Below, piece after piece: positions 37,488 to 45,572 of a DNA stretch of 49,955 nt. The number at the start of each line of letters is the position of its first letter. Position 1 is the first letter of the stretch. Under the pieces are notes generated by a model, which searched no databases, was not told the DNA's origin, and saw only the letters and a program-made list of their open reading frames with translations. The translations under genes and the position numbers were made by a program. Source of the stretch: Myxococcales bacterium. GTDB taxonomy: Bacteria > Myxococcota_A > Polyangia > Haliangiales > Haliangiaceae. The DNA lies in assembly GCA_028287115.1 (NCBI GenBank), contig JAQBQF010000066.1, positions 1 to 49,955 of the forward strand. The letters run 5' to 3'.

Positions 37488-38249
37488 CTACTTCGGTGGC
37501 ATGCGGAGCGCGCCATCGAGCCGGATCGTCTCGCCGTTGAGATAGTCATTCTCCGCGATCGCGACCACGAGTGCGCCGTACTCGTCCGGCGATCCAAGGC
37601 GTTTCGGGAACACGACGTCGGAGGCAAGTGCGGCTCGCTTATCCTCCGGCAATGCGCCGAGCATCGGCGTATCGAAGATGCCGGGAGCGATCGTGACGAC
37701 GCGAATCCCGACGGGTGCAAGATCGCGTGCCGCCGGCAACGTCATGCCGACGACCCCCGACTTCGAAGCGGCGTACGCGATCTGTCCGACCTGACCGTCG
37801 AACGCCGCGACAGACGCGGTGTTGACGATCACGCCACGCGCGCCATGGTCCATCGGGTCGGTACGCGCGATCGCCGCGGCCGCGAGCCGCAGCACGTTGA
37901 ACGTTCCGACGAGGTTGATCCCGATCACCGTCTTGAACAGGTCCAGATCGTGCGGCTTGCCGGTCTTGTCGAGCGTGCGCGATGCCCACCCAACGCCGGC
38001 ACACGACACCGCGATCCGCAGCGCACCGAGTGCCGCGGCTTGTGCGACCGCCGCTTCGACCTGCGCCGGATCGGTGACGTCGGCCTTCGCGTACTGCTGG
38101 CCGAGCTCCTTCGCGAGCTCGGTGCCGCGCGCCTCATCGCGATCGACGATCACCACGCGTGCGCCCGCCGCGACGAGCCTCCGCACGGTGGCCGCGCCCA
38201 AGCCTGATGCACCACCCGTGACGAGCGCGACCGATCCGTTGAGCTTCAT
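37488..38249 (-). CDS. Short-chain dehydrogenase, 3-hydroxyacyl-CoA dehydrogenase type 2-like
   Basis: 253 residues. Rossmann Gly motif [10 protein letters not shown] near 11-20, NAD-type Asp after the second strand ([11 protein letters not shown]), NAG-equivalent CAGVGWASR, and the catalytic triad [21 protein letters not shown] (Ser, Tyr, Lys). C-terminal PGIFDTPML and the [11 protein letters not shown] tail match the SDR family closest to human HSD17B10, which oxidises 3-hydroxyacyl-CoA and branched acyl-CoA. NAD is likely given the Asp. Cytoplasmic. A TATCGT box lies 6 bases before the ATG, filling the 12-base gap after the paralog gene. Confidence 0.93.
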   Translation of the reverse strand: MKLNGSVALVTGGASGLGAATVRRLVAAGARVVIVDRDEARGTELAKELGQQYAKADVTDPAQVEAAVAQAAALGALRIAVSCAGVGWASRTLDKTGKPHDLDLFKTVIGINLVGTFNVLRLAAAAIARTDPMDHGARGVIVNTASVAAFDGQVGQIAYAASKSGVVGMTLPAARDLAPVGIRVVTIAPGIFDTPMLGALPEDKRAALASDVVFPKRLGSPDEYGALVVAIAENDYLNGETIRLDGALRMPPK

Positions 38250-38261
38250 CCGCGAACGATA
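38250..38261 (-). promoter_or_regulatory. TANNNT box (TATCGT) 6 nt before SDR ATG
   Basis: On the minus strand TATCGT (38256-38261), TCGCGG, ATG. It lies in the 12-base gap between two genes on the same strand, so the SDR gene could have its own leaderless transcript. Confidence 0.4.
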
Positions 38262-39095
38262 CTAAAGATCGTCGCAGACCGCGCCGAGCTGGCCGTAAAT
38301 GCCGAGGTCGCGATAGATCAGGTAGCGATTATCGAGCGGATTGAGGACTGTCAGCTCGATCTTCTTGCCGCCCTTGACCCATACGGCCGTGCCGTCGCTA
38401 CCGGCGATGATCTTGAGCTGGCCGGTCTTCGTCGCGTAGAGGTCGCCCGCGGAGTCGCTGACGACGTTGGTCATCGGCAGCTCTTTCATCGAGCCTTTCA
38501 TGCCCGCGTAGATGTGAAAGCCGTTGCCTCCATACTCTTCGCGCAGCTCGTCGACGTAGTAGTAGACGCCGTCGTCGTCGCGCGCGAGGAACTTCGCCTG
38601 ACGCTGCCACAGCACCGGATAAAACGTGGCGTGTTCGAAGAACGCCTTGGCTTCGTCGGCCTTGAGGTGCGTCAGCATGCGCTTGCCGTCCTTCACCCGA
38701 CACATGAGGCTCGACTGGTCCGGGACGAGCTCGATCGTCGCCGTGCTGGCGCCCTTCGCGCGCGGCGCCCACACGTTCCACGTCCAGTGATTGCCGTCCT
38801 GAAGCGACGAGCCGATCACCCGTTGCTGGTACAGCGCCTTGGCATCGCCGAAGAACACCAGCGTATTCGCGTCCTCCATGTCCAAGCCAAAGCTCGGATT
38901 CGGCGAGACATAGAAATTTCCAAGCTCGTCCTTGTAGACGTCGAGCTTGCTGAGCTTGTCCTTGATATCGATCGGCTTGGGCTTGTCGTTCGGGTTGAGC
39001 GTGACGGGCTTCGGTTTCGGCGTCGTGCTGGCCTTCGGCTTCGCGGCTGCGAGTCCCGAGCTGCACGCGAGCGCGAGCACTAAATATTTTCGCAT
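38262..39095 (-). CDS. Exported protein of unknown function, paralog A
   Basis: 277 residues. Signal peptide MRKYLVLALACSSGLAAAKP; the LALAC could also be a lipobox. It is a paralog of the gene ending at 39080. Shared blocks in the same order: 'VYKDELGNFYV' versus 'VFQDAQGGTYV', 'FFGDAKALYQQRVIGSSLQD' versus 'FYGTAKVLYKQTVVGRSANG', 'WTWNVWAPR' versus 'WTINTWAPR', 'YPVLWQRQAKFLARDDDGVY' versus 'SPVLMRIPYLLARDEAGIY', 'GFHIYAGMKGSMKELPMTNV' versus 'GFRVFVGKKGAMKAMPLTDV', and the C-terminal 'YRDLGIYG'. A Lys/Pro-rich linker follows the signal. It overlaps the upstream paralog by 16 bases. No known family or catalytic motif recognised. Likely periplasmic. Confidence 0.85.
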   Translation of the reverse strand: MRKYLVLALACSSGLAAAKPKASTTPKPKPVTLNPNDKPKPIDIKDKLSKLDVYKDELGNFYVSPNPSFGLDMEDANTLVFFGDAKALYQQRVIGSSLQDGNHWTWNVWAPRAKGASTATIELVPDQSSLMCRVKDGKRMLTHLKADEAKAFFEHATFYPVLWQRQAKFLARDDDGVYYYVDELREEYGGNGFHIYAGMKGSMKELPMTNVVSDSAGDLYATKTGQLKIIAGSDGTAVWVKGGKKIELTVLNPLDNRYLIYRDLGIYGQLGAVCDDL

Positions 39096-39853
39096 AGCGT
39101 CCCCGTGAACCCGTAGATCCCCAAGTCTCTGAAGATCAGCGGCGAGTTGACGTCCAGATCGAGGTTGATGAGCTTCGTGGTCTTCTCGCCACGGACCCAG
39201 CTCATCGTCGTCTTGCTGTCTTCGGACGTGCGTACGAACCGCAGATCGCCCGTCTTGGTCGAGAACACATCGCCGGCGGAGTCGGTTGCGACATCCGTCA
39301 ACGGCATCGCCTTCATCGCGCCCTTCTTGCCGACGAACACGCGGAAGCCCTTACCGCCGAGCTTGCTGCCGAACCGGTCGACATAATAGTAGATGCCGGC
39401 TTCGTCACGTGCGAGCAGGTACGGGATCCGCATCAACACGGGCGACAGGAACGAAGACTTCTCGATCACCTGCTTCGCCTTGTCACCGGTGATCTGGGTG
39501 AGGCCGACATCATCGGCGCCCCCACAAGATCGTTCGAACGTGCCGTCCGCTTTGCGCTCGATCTGGGCGGGATGAAGATCTGGGACGCGCGGCGCCCACG
39601 TGTTGATCGTCCAGGCGTCGCCGTTGGCACTCCGGCCGACGACGGTCTGCTTGTACAGCACCTTGGCGGTGCCGTAGAAGACTGCAGGCTCGTCGCCGGG
39701 GAGCACGACGTACGTCCCACCCTGCGCGTCCTGAAATACCAGCAGCTTGTCTTTCACGAGCTTGAGGTCGACCGGCGTCGGCTTGGGATCGCCGCTCGCG
39801 ATCGCGGTCAGCCCCATCAGAACGCCAACGACCAAGCAACCTCGTGCACGCAT
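39080..39853 (-). CDS. Exported protein of unknown function, paralog B
   Basis: 257 residues from the ATG at 39853 (signal MRARGCLVVGVLMGLTAIAS, cut near ASG-DP). It is a tandem paralog of the gene downstream at 38262, with the same block order and lengths. Two Cys near the middle (SCGGADD and the terminal LCENI) differ from paralog A. A perfect TATAAT on the minus strand (39863-39868) lies 9 bases before the ATG. The divergent Ser/Thr kinase begins 26 bases away, so the three genes share a regulatory gap. Function unknown; the pairing with a kinase suggests a sensing role, which is inference. Confidence 0.85.
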   Translation of the reverse strand: MRARGCLVVGVLMGLTAIASGDPKPTPVDLKLVKDKLLVFQDAQGGTYVVLPGDEPAVFYGTAKVLYKQTVVGRSANGDAWTINTWAPRVPDLHPAQIERKADGTFERSCGGADDVGLTQITGDKAKQVIEKSSFLSPVLMRIPYLLARDEAGIYYYVDRFGSKLGGKGFRVFVGKKGAMKAMPLTDVATDSAGDVFSTKTGDLRFVRTSEDSKTTMSWVRGEKTTKLINLDLDVNSPLIFRDLGIYGFTGTLCENI

Positions 39854-39868
39854 CGGTATCTCATTATA
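39854..39868 (-). promoter_or_regulatory. TATAAT box 9 nt before paralog B ATG
   Basis: On the minus strand TATAAT (39863-39868) is followed by 9 bases and ATG at 39853. It lies in the 26-base gap shared with the divergent kinase. The same stretch read on the plus strand gives CATTATAC, 11 bases before the kinase ATG. No clear -35 on either strand. Confidence 0.5.
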
Positions 39869-39879
39869 CGCTGGTGACG

Positions 39880-41817
39880 ATGCAGAATTCACCGGCGCGG
39901 TCGAGCATCGATGTGGGGTCGGTGATCGCCGATACCTACACGATCGAGGGCCTGCTCGGCCGCGGCGGTATGGGTGCGGTGTTCGTCGCGAGCCACAAGC
40001 GGCTGCCCGGTAAGAAGGTCGCGATCAAGATGCTGCACGCCGACATCTCGTCGGACGAAGTGCTCGCGCGGTTCAAGCGCGAAGCGGAGATCGCATCGCG
40101 ACTCGGTCACCCCAACATCGTGGAGGTGCACGACTTCAACGTGCTCCCCGACGGCACACCCTACCTCGTGCTCGAGCTCCTCGAGGGAGCGACGCTGGCG
40201 CAGCGCCTGCGCGAAGGTCCCATCCCGGTCGAGCAGGTGATGACGATCGTGCGTCAGATCGGGTCCGCGCTCGCCGCTGCGCACCGCGAGGGCATCGTCC
40301 ACCGCGATCTCAAGCCGCAGAACATCTTTCTGGTGCCGACGGAAGTCCAAGGTCAGGTCGTCGAGATCGCGAAGGTGCTCGATTTCGGCATCTCGAAGAT
40401 TCGCGGCTCGCAGACGGTCAAGACCCAGGACTCGGCGCTCCTCGGAACTCCGCAGTACATGGCGCCCGAGCAAGCGCTCGGCCAGCACGCGAACGTCGAC
40501 GATCGAACCGATGTGTTCGCGCTCGGCGCGATCGTCTACGAGATGCTGAGCGGCCAGCCGGCCTTCATCGGTGCCTCGATTCCGGAGGTCGTGTTCAAGG
40601 TCGTCTACGAGCAACCGATTCCGATCGAGCAGGCGGTGCCCGGGCTCGCGCCTCGCATCAAGTCCGCGATCGAGCGCGCGATGGCCAAGGTCGCCGCGGA
40701 TCGCTTCGGATCGGTCAGCGAATTCGTCGAGGCGATGACCGGGCAGCCGCTCGCGATCATCCGGTCGGGCTCGAATTCGATGCCTCCGGATTCCAGTTCC
40801 GGGAGAGCGCGCAGCGGCGGCAGTGAAGCATTGGCGCAGACGATGGACTCCGGTGATCACGGCCGCTCGCCGATCAGCGGCGTCGAAGCGACCGCCGCAT
40901 CGATCAAGAGCGTCGTCGGCGGGACTTCCGCGCCGGCCGGGGCAAGCCCGCCCGTCTCCAGTTCGGGCGCTACGCTCGACTCCCAAAACCAGCCGGCGGC
41001 CGGACCCGCGCAACCGAGTGTCGTCGTCGCCGCCGCGAGTCCGGCTCGATCGAAGACGCTGCTTGCATTCGGCTTGATCGCCGGCGCTTCGCTCGCGGCG
41101 CTCGCAATGTACTTCGTGATGCGCAAGCCAGCGGAGCCCAAGCCCGTCGCGATCGCGGAGACCGCGCCCGCGGAGACAAAGCCCGCCGAGACAAAGCCCG
41201 CGGAGACGAAACTCGCGGAGACGAAGCCTGCGCAGACGAAACTCGCCGAGACGAAGCCCGCGGAGACCAAGCCCGCGGAGACAACGCCTGCAGAGACCAA
41301 GCCCGCGGAGACCAAGCCCGCGGAGACCAAGCCTGCGGAGACGAAGCCTGCGGAGACGAAGCCTGCGGAGACGAAACTCGCCGAGACGCACGCTCCGGAT
41401 ATCAAGACCTCCGAAGTCAGATCGGCTTCTCCGAAACCCGATCCCAAGCGAGCCAACACGAAGCTCGTCGTGACGCCACCGATCACATCCGCAGAGAACG
41501 AGGCAGCGGACACCGACTCGAAGCCCGACGAGACCTCCGCGCAAAAACTTCAGCAAGCCGAGAGCGTGCTGACGAGCAACCCCGCGCTGGCCGAGCAGCT
41601 CGCGAACTCGGTGATCAATAGCCAGACGTCAGGTCCGATCCAGAGGCTTCACGCGCACGCCATTCGCGGCGTCCTCAAGTGCACGCAGCACAACGACGCC
41701 GAGGGCGCGATCATCGATCTTCGCCCGATCCGCGAGTCGCGCGGCAAGGCGGCAACGAAGTTCGCACGCCGGATCATGGCGAACTGCCGCAAAGCCGGCT
41801 TCACGATCGATCAGTGA
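39880..41817 (+). CDS. Hanks-type Ser/Thr protein kinase with one membrane helix and PAETK repeat
   Basis: 645 residues from the ATG at 39880. The kinase domain, about 20-290, has the Gly loop GRGGMG (28-33), VAIK Lys50, HRDLKPQN (141-148; Asp143), DFG (168-170) and APE (195-197). A Ser/Gly-rich linker follows, then one membrane helix near 393-414 (TLLAFGLIAGASLAALAMYF). Beyond it lie 16 copies of a five-residue PAETK unit at 425-504 and a C-terminal helical region with two Cys. It should be anchored with the kinase inside and the repeat plus C-terminal domain in the periplasm. It is divergent from two exported paralogs and could be the cytoplasmic arm of a sensing system (inference). Confidence 0.95.
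   Translation: MQNSPARSSIDVGSVIADTYTIEGLLGRGGMGAVFVASHKRLPGKKVAIKMLHADISSDEVLARFKREAEIASRLGHPNIVEVHDFNVLPDGTPYLVLELLEGATLAQRLREGPIPVEQVMTIVRQIGSALAAAHREGIVHRDLKPQNIFLVPTEVQGQVVEIAKVLDFGISKIRGSQTVKTQDSALLGTPQYMAPEQALGQHANVDDRTDVFALGAIVYEMLSGQPAFIGASIPEVVFKVVYEQPIPIEQAVPGLAPRIKSAIERAMAKVAADRFGSVSEFVEAMTGQPLAIIRSGSNSMPPDSSSGRARSGGSEALAQTMDSGDHGRSPISGVEATAASIKSVVGGTSAPAGASPPVSSSGATLDSQNQPAAGPAQPSVVVAAASPARSKTLLAFGLIAGASLAALAMYFVMRKPAEPKPVAIAETAPAETKPAETKPAETKLAETKPAQTKLAETKPAETKPAETTPAETKPAETKPAETKPAETKPAETKPAETKLAETHAPDIKTSEVRSASPKPDPKRANTKLVVTPPITSAENEAADTDSKPDETSAQKLQQAESVLTSNPALAEQLANSVINSQTSGPIQRLHAHAIRGVLKCTQHNDAEGAIIDLRPIRESRGKAATKFARRIMANCRKAGFTIDQ
41152..41391. repeat. Sixteen 15-bp tandem repeats (PAETK) in the kinase
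   Basis: Exactly 16 units of 15 bp, each encoding PAETK or a one- or two-residue variant (IAETA, LAETK, PAQTK, PAETT, LAETH). Codon choice differs between units (ACC/ACG/ACA, CCC/CCT), so older units have diverged. The array lies just outside the membrane helix, as a stalk or wall-spanning linker would. Confidence 0.95.
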
Positions 41818-42167
41818 AACAACACGAGCACGCGGCGTGAGCCGTCGAGCCCCGCGACGGTCAGATCGACGAACCGATTCGGTCCCATCGCGATCCCGGC
41901 CAAGCGAGCACCGGCCTCGACGTCATCGCGCACGGCGACATCATCGATCGCCAGTACGTGCTCGCCCGCGGCCAGATGTAGCAGCGCCGCGACCTGCACG
42001 TGCGAAACACTTGGAGCCACGTCGACAATCGATGCGCTGGTCGGCGGTTGCGCCGGCACCGCGCGCACCGTCTGTTGCGTGATGCGGACCTCGTACGGCG
42101 GCCGCACGGCGAGCAACATGACGCACGTTCCGAGCAGGCCCAGCGCGAGTGACCGAAACACCAGCAT
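41811..42167 (-). CDS. Small membrane-anchored PDZ-like protein
   Basis: 118 residues. An N-terminal hydrophobic helix (LALGLLGTCVMLLAV) lies at residues 7-21. The second half reads like a compact PDZ domain: LLHLAAGEHVLAIDDVAVRD, then ANRFVDLTVAGLDGSRRVLVL-like strands, comparable with GspC-type PDZ segments. It should be anchored in the inner membrane with the PDZ outside. The stop overlaps the kinase stop by 7 bases (convergent). No clear start signal, so the start is uncertain, and coding status is moderate. Confidence 0.6.
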   Translation of the reverse strand: MLVFRSLALGLLGTCVMLLAVRPPYEVRITQQTVRAVPAQPPTSASIVDVAPSVSHVQVAALLHLAAGEHVLAIDDVAVRDDVEAGARLAGIAMGPNRFVDLTVAGLDGSRRVLVLFH

Positions 42168-42301
42168 GCGCGTGCGTCGTGCAACGTTCTGGCCAGCTTC
42201 GCGACTGCCCCCATCGCACGTCGGATCGCGCGGTTACGCCGGCCGGCGAGTGGCCGCGCTGCCATTCTGACAGCGTCCGGCACCTCGCCAGTGGCAGTTC
42301 T

Positions 42302-42772
42302 TCATTTGTTCATCTGCTGCGCGAGGTAGTTCTGCTCGCCGACCTGCCGGATGAGCTCGAGCTGCGTCTCGATCCAATCCGTGTGCTCTTCCTCGGCGAC
42401 GAGGATCCGCTTCATCAGATCCTCGGTCGCGTTGTCGCCGGCTTTCCGAGAAGCCTCGACGTTCTGATTGAGGAATGCGATGGCCGCGTACTCGAGCTGG
42501 AGATCACTCTCGAGCTGCTCGCGAACCGTCTCACCGACGTGGAGCTTGTGATAGCGCTGGAGGTTCGGCACGCCTTCGAGAAACAGGATCCGACTGATTA
42601 CCAGGTCGGCGTGCTTCATCTCGTCGATCGACTCATCGCGCAACCGCACTGCGAGTCGCTCGTAGCCCCAGTTCTGGCACATCTTCGCGTGAATGAAGTA
42701 CTGGTTGATCGCCGTCAGCTCGTTGGTCAGGAGCTGATTCAAGAGGTTCAAGACCTCCTCGTTACCCTTCAT
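42302..42772 (-). CDS. bfr: Bacterioferritin
   Basis: 156 residues, normal length. The heme-ligand Met52 (ESIDEMKHAD) and all ferroxidase ligands are present at the canonical numbers: Glu18, Glu51, His54, Glu94, Glu127 and His130. It forms a 24-subunit cage storing ferric iron. A GAGGG Shine-Dalgarno lies 4 bases before the ATG. It is the second gene after bfd with 27 bases between, so likely co-transcribed from the Fur-boxed promoter at 43024. Confidence 0.97.
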   Translation of the reverse strand: MKGNEEVLNLLNQLLTNELTAINQYFIHAKMCQNWGYERLAVRLRDESIDEMKHADLVISRILFLEGVPNLQRYHKLHVGETVREQLESDLQLEYAAIAFLNQNVEASRKAGDNATEDLMKRILVAEEEHTDWIETQLELIRQVGEQNYLAQQMNK

Positions 42773-42799
42773 GTGCCCTCGCCGAGCTCTAGAATCAGC

Positions 42800-43015
42800 T
42801 CAGCGCGACCTTACCGACACGAGGTCGGGCGCACAATCGCGGCTGCAGTTGTTCGCGCCCTTGGCTGCCAGGCGATCGCGCAGCTCTTCGCGGCACGTTC
42901 CGCAACCGGTCCCCGCGCCACAGCGCCGGCCGATCTCGTCCACCGTCCGTGCGCCATCATCGATTACCGCATCGACATCGCGGTCCGATGTCGGGTGGCA
43001 CAGGCAAACGATCAT
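42800..43015 (-). CDS. bfd: Bacterioferritin-associated ferredoxin Bfd
   Basis: 71 residues. The four [2Fe-2S] ligands are at C4, C6, C38 and C41 (MIVCLCHP, GTGCGTC), the same numbers as E. coli Bfd. Bfd docks on bacterioferritin and passes electrons that release stored iron. Three more Cys (C32, C57, C61) are unusual, two in the C-terminal CSRDC. The start lies 6 bases from the Fur-like box. It is upstream of bfr on the same strand. Confidence 0.95.
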   Translation of the reverse strand: MIVCLCHPTSDRDVDAVIDDGARTVDEIGRRCGAGTGCGTCREELRDRLAAKGANNCSRDCAPDLVSVRSR

Positions 43016-43020
43016 CTGAA

Positions 43021-43037
43021 TTGATAATGATTGTCAA
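43021..43037 (-). promoter_or_regulatory. Fur-box-like operator over the bfd-bfr promoter
   Basis: TTGATAATGATTGTCAA is a near-perfect dyad (7-1-7 form TGATAAT-G-ATTGTCA). The minus strand AATCATTATC matches ten bases of the Fur consensus in a row. It covers the -10 of the bfd promoter and lies 6-22 bases before the bfd ATG. Fur bound here would block RNA polymerase. A Fur gene lies 10 kb away. Confidence 0.8.
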
Positions 43038-43052
43038 AACCAGTTGGGTCAA
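43024..43052 (-). promoter_or_regulatory. Promoter of bfd-bfr
   Basis: On the minus strand TTGACC (43047-43052), 17 bp, CATTAT (43024-43029). CATTAT sits inside the Fur-like box. Eight bases separate it from the bfd ATG, so the message would be leaderless or nearly so. Confidence 0.6.
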
Positions 43053-43088
43053 GGGGCTGTTTTGTGGCGCCCAACCACATGGATTTAC

Positions 43089-43100
43089 TAAACTCCCGAC
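43089..43100 (+). promoter_or_regulatory. TANNNT box (TAAACT) 6 nt before lipoprotein ATG
   Basis: TAAACT (43089-43094), CCCGAC, ATG at 43101. No convincing -35 within 16-18 bp. The box faces away from bfd in an 85-base gap shared by both genes. Confidence 0.5.
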
Positions 43101-43964
43101 ATGAGGTTCGCGCTCTGCTTGGCAATGGTCGCGTGGATCGGCTGTGAATCGCCGCACGCGAGCGATGTAAAGGCCTCGCCGAACGGGCTCGAGATCCTGA
43201 GCCAAGGCATCGAGCCACGCCGCGTGTTGGCTTATTCGTTCCACAACGATCAAAAATCGATCCTCGAGCTCGCGCTCGACATGACTCTGACGGCGGGCGC
43301 GATGGGCGGCGCGGTGCCGACGATCGTGAGCGCGATCGAGATCGCGGTCGAGGGCGTGCTCCCGACCGGCCACGCCAACGTCCGGATGACGGTGCTCGAC
43401 GCATCTGCGCGCGACCGTCCGGACGCGCCCTCGCCGGCGGCTTCGCTCGCCGCTCAGCTTGCCGCGATCAAGGGCGTCACGATCCACGCGACGATCGGTC
43501 CCGACGGCAAGCTCTCGAACACGACCCTGGAAGGCGACCAGAAGCGCCCGGAAGCCCAACAGCAACAGATCAACTCGTTGGTCGCGAGCTTCCAGCAACT
43601 GACGATGCCGATCCCGAACGTTCCCCTCGGCGCCGGCGCGATGTGGAAGAGCACGAGGCCGATCGATCAAGGCGGTCTCAAGATGTCGGCCGTCAACACG
43701 GTCGCCCTCACGAACATCGAAGGCACGAGGCTGACGTTCGCGGTGAAGTCCGAGCTCCACGGTGCCGATCAAACCGTCACGATCAGCGGCGTCGCCATTC
43801 ACGTCGAGCACATCTCCGGTACGGGCGAAGGTCACCTCACGCTCGAGCTCGACAAGCTGACGATGACCGGTGAGATCGACGCGACGTTCAAGGCGGAGAT
43901 GTCCGCGGAGAACGAGAAGACGCCGATGCAGATCACGACGAAGCTGGTCGTGACACCGCGTTAG
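43101..43964 (+). CDS. Lipoprotein of unknown function (possibly DUF6263-like)
   Basis: 287 residues with lipoprotein signal MRFALCLAMVAWIGC (Cys15). The body is beta-rich and regular: LAYSFHNDQKSILELALDMT, VNTVALTNIEGTRLTFAVKS, HISGTGEGHLTLELDKLTM, all pointing to a beta-sandwich or barrel. MPIPNVPLGAGAMWKSTRPI resembles the lead-in of DUF6263-type proteins, but this is a weak recall. Envelope-located. It is divergent from bfd, sharing the spacer with the Fur-like box, but nothing shows it is iron-regulated. Confidence 0.8.
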   Translation: MRFALCLAMVAWIGCESPHASDVKASPNGLEILSQGIEPRRVLAYSFHNDQKSILELALDMTLTAGAMGGAVPTIVSAIEIAVEGVLPTGHANVRMTVLDASARDRPDAPSPAASLAAQLAAIKGVTIHATIGPDGKLSNTTLEGDQKRPEAQQQQINSLVASFQQLTMPIPNVPLGAGAMWKSTRPIDQGGLKMSAVNTVALTNIEGTRLTFAVKSELHGADQTVTISGVAIHVEHISGTGEGHLTLELDKLTMTGEIDATFKAEMSAENEKTPMQITTKLVVTPR

Positions 43965-44026
43965 CTGCGGTCACGCAACCCGCCGGAGTGACGATCGGGG
44001 CGCGTTCCGAGACGCTCGTCTGCGAC

Positions 44027-44911
44027 TCACGTCCCTGCTGGCTGCGGGAGCTCTTCGATACCGGGCTGCGGCACGCCGATCGTCTCCGAGAGCTCCGCGA
44101 ACGACAGGATTTCCGCGGTGACGCGCGCTTGTTGCTCGTAGAACGCGCCGTGTCCGGCGTGCTTGATCGGCACGAGCTGCGAGCGCGGGATGAGCTCGTG
44201 CGCCACTTCAGCGAGCTCGTACTTGCAGATCTTGTCGTCCTGGCCGTGGAGGATCAACGTCGGGACATCGACGAGCGGTAGCAAGTCGTGCAGGTCGGCG
44301 TCGCGGAACAGCTCGCAACATTTGATCGTCGCGTGCCCCGCAGCCTCGGCGCAGATGCCGGCGAACCACTGCCTGAAGTCAGGGCTGAGGTCTTGTGGTG
44401 CGTAGAAGAAGCTCTTAGCAAATTCAGCGATCATCTTCGGTCGATCCGCATACGCGAGCTCGATCAGCTCGTCACAGACGGAGCGCTCGACGCCGTAGGA
44501 AAATTTGTCCGTGCGGGTCACACGAGGCACGGCGGCACTGAGCAGCACGGCCTTCTCTACGCGATCTTCGTAGCGACTCAGATATTGAGCGACGATGCCT
44601 CCGCCCATCGAGAAGCCTACAAGGACAGCGCGCTCGAGCTCGAGCTCTTCGATCACGACATGGAGGTCTTCCGCGAGGCGATCGTAGTCATAGCCATGCC
44701 ACGGCTTATCGGACTTGCCGAAGCCTCGCGTATCGATGCCGATGCAGCGAGCGCCGGCCTTGGGAAGCCGGTCCATCTGGTATTCGAACATCCGGTAGCT
44801 CGCGGGCCAACCGTGCACGAACACGATAGGCAGCCCTCGTCCGACATCTTCGACCCAGACTCGAACACCCGGCTCCACCTGGACGAAACGCGATCCTTGT
44901 TTGTTGGGCAT
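44027..44911 (-). CDS. Alpha/beta hydrolase
   Basis: 294 residues from the ATG at 44911; the frame opens 19 codons upstream. Oxyanion strand VFVHGWPASYRMF, nucleophile elbow GFSMGG (Ser), acid loop LHGQDDKI, and catalytic His in HAGHGAFYEQ. The spacing is that of epoxide-hydrolase/haloperoxidase-type hydrolases (IDTRGFGKSDKPWHGYDYDR). The cap region around YADRPKMIAEFAKSFFYAPQ is helical. No signal peptide, so cytoplasmic. The substrate cannot be inferred. It stands alone between two short spacers. Confidence 0.93.
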   Translation of the reverse strand: MPNKQGSRFVQVEPGVRVWVEDVGRGLPIVFVHGWPASYRMFEYQMDRLPKAGARCIGIDTRGFGKSDKPWHGYDYDRLAEDLHVVIEELELERAVLVGFSMGGGIVAQYLSRYEDRVEKAVLLSAAVPRVTRTDKFSYGVERSVCDELIELAYADRPKMIAEFAKSFFYAPQDLSPDFRQWFAGICAEAAGHATIKCCELFRDADLHDLLPLVDVPTLILHGQDDKICKYELAEVAHELIPRSQLVPIKHAGHGAFYEQQARVTAEILSFAELSETIGVPQPGIEELPQPAGT

Positions 44912-45056
44912 GAGTCTCGCGGATGCATCGTCGATGCCGACCCGTCCTGACCAAGACCGCCTCTCCACGATGGCGAGGCAGGATCGATGTGCGCAGTTTT
45001 CTCATCGCGCCGCCGCAGAGCTACGCGAAGTGCGATCGCAACGAACGGTCGCGATC

Positions 45057-45572
45057 TCAGCGCGAATGGTCGCTGGGCGCGGCCGCGCTGGGCCGTTCGG
45101 TGTGCAAGCGATGGCGCACGAGCACCCAGGCGAGGACGAGGACGAGGACCGCAACCGAGTTCAGGACGAGATCGATGATGATCTCGCGCGGAGTGGCCTC
45201 GCGCACGCCGGCGGCGATATCGAGCCCTCGTCGCACGCCGGCGGTGACCCCGATCACGAGGAAGTGCTGGAGCTGCCGCGTCAGCGGACCCTGCGACACC
45301 GTCGTGTGCACGAGCTCGAGCAAGATGATCGCAACGAACGCGGCGTCGACGCCGCGCAACGCGGCCCGCGTGAAGTCGTGCTGGCGGACGAGGGGCTCCC
45401 AGATCTGCTCGATGACTCCGAACAGCGCGACGCCGACAAACAGCACGAGGAAGACACCGACGACCGACGTGAGCACGCTCGCGGTGCGCTCGAGGACGTT
45501 GTTCACGCGTCGCTCGACGCGCGACGGGCGGACCAGGACGGGTTCGTCGGGAATGCGGTCGGTCTCCTGCAT
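45057..45572 (-). CDS. PsiE-like small membrane protein
   Basis: 171 residues from the ATG at 45572, which has a GGAGG Shine-Dalgarno 8 bases upstream; the frame opens far upstream at 45704. About four membrane helices: near 35-55 (LTSVVGVFLVLFVGVALFGV), about 78-92 (AAFVAIILLELVHTT), about 102-115 (HFLVIGVTAGV) and 137-158 (IIIDLVLNSVAVLVLVLAWV). The order matches the phosphate-starvation-inducible PsiE family. The soluble loops are short and the function is unknown even in the family. The 277 bases upstream, to 45849, hold nothing I can support. Confidence 0.8.
   Translation of the reverse strand: MQETDRIPDEPVLVRPSRVERRVNNVLERTASVLTSVVGVFLVLFVGVALFGVIEQIWEPLVRQHDFTRAALRGVDAAFVAIILLELVHTTVSQGPLTRQLQHFLVIGVTAGVRRGLDIAAGVREATPREIIIDLVLNSVAVLVLVLAWVLVRHRLHTERPSAAAPSDHSR

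Noticed and set aside
41152..41391. 15-bp repeats considered as a CRISPR array
   Set aside because: Units are contiguous, coding and in frame; no spacers.
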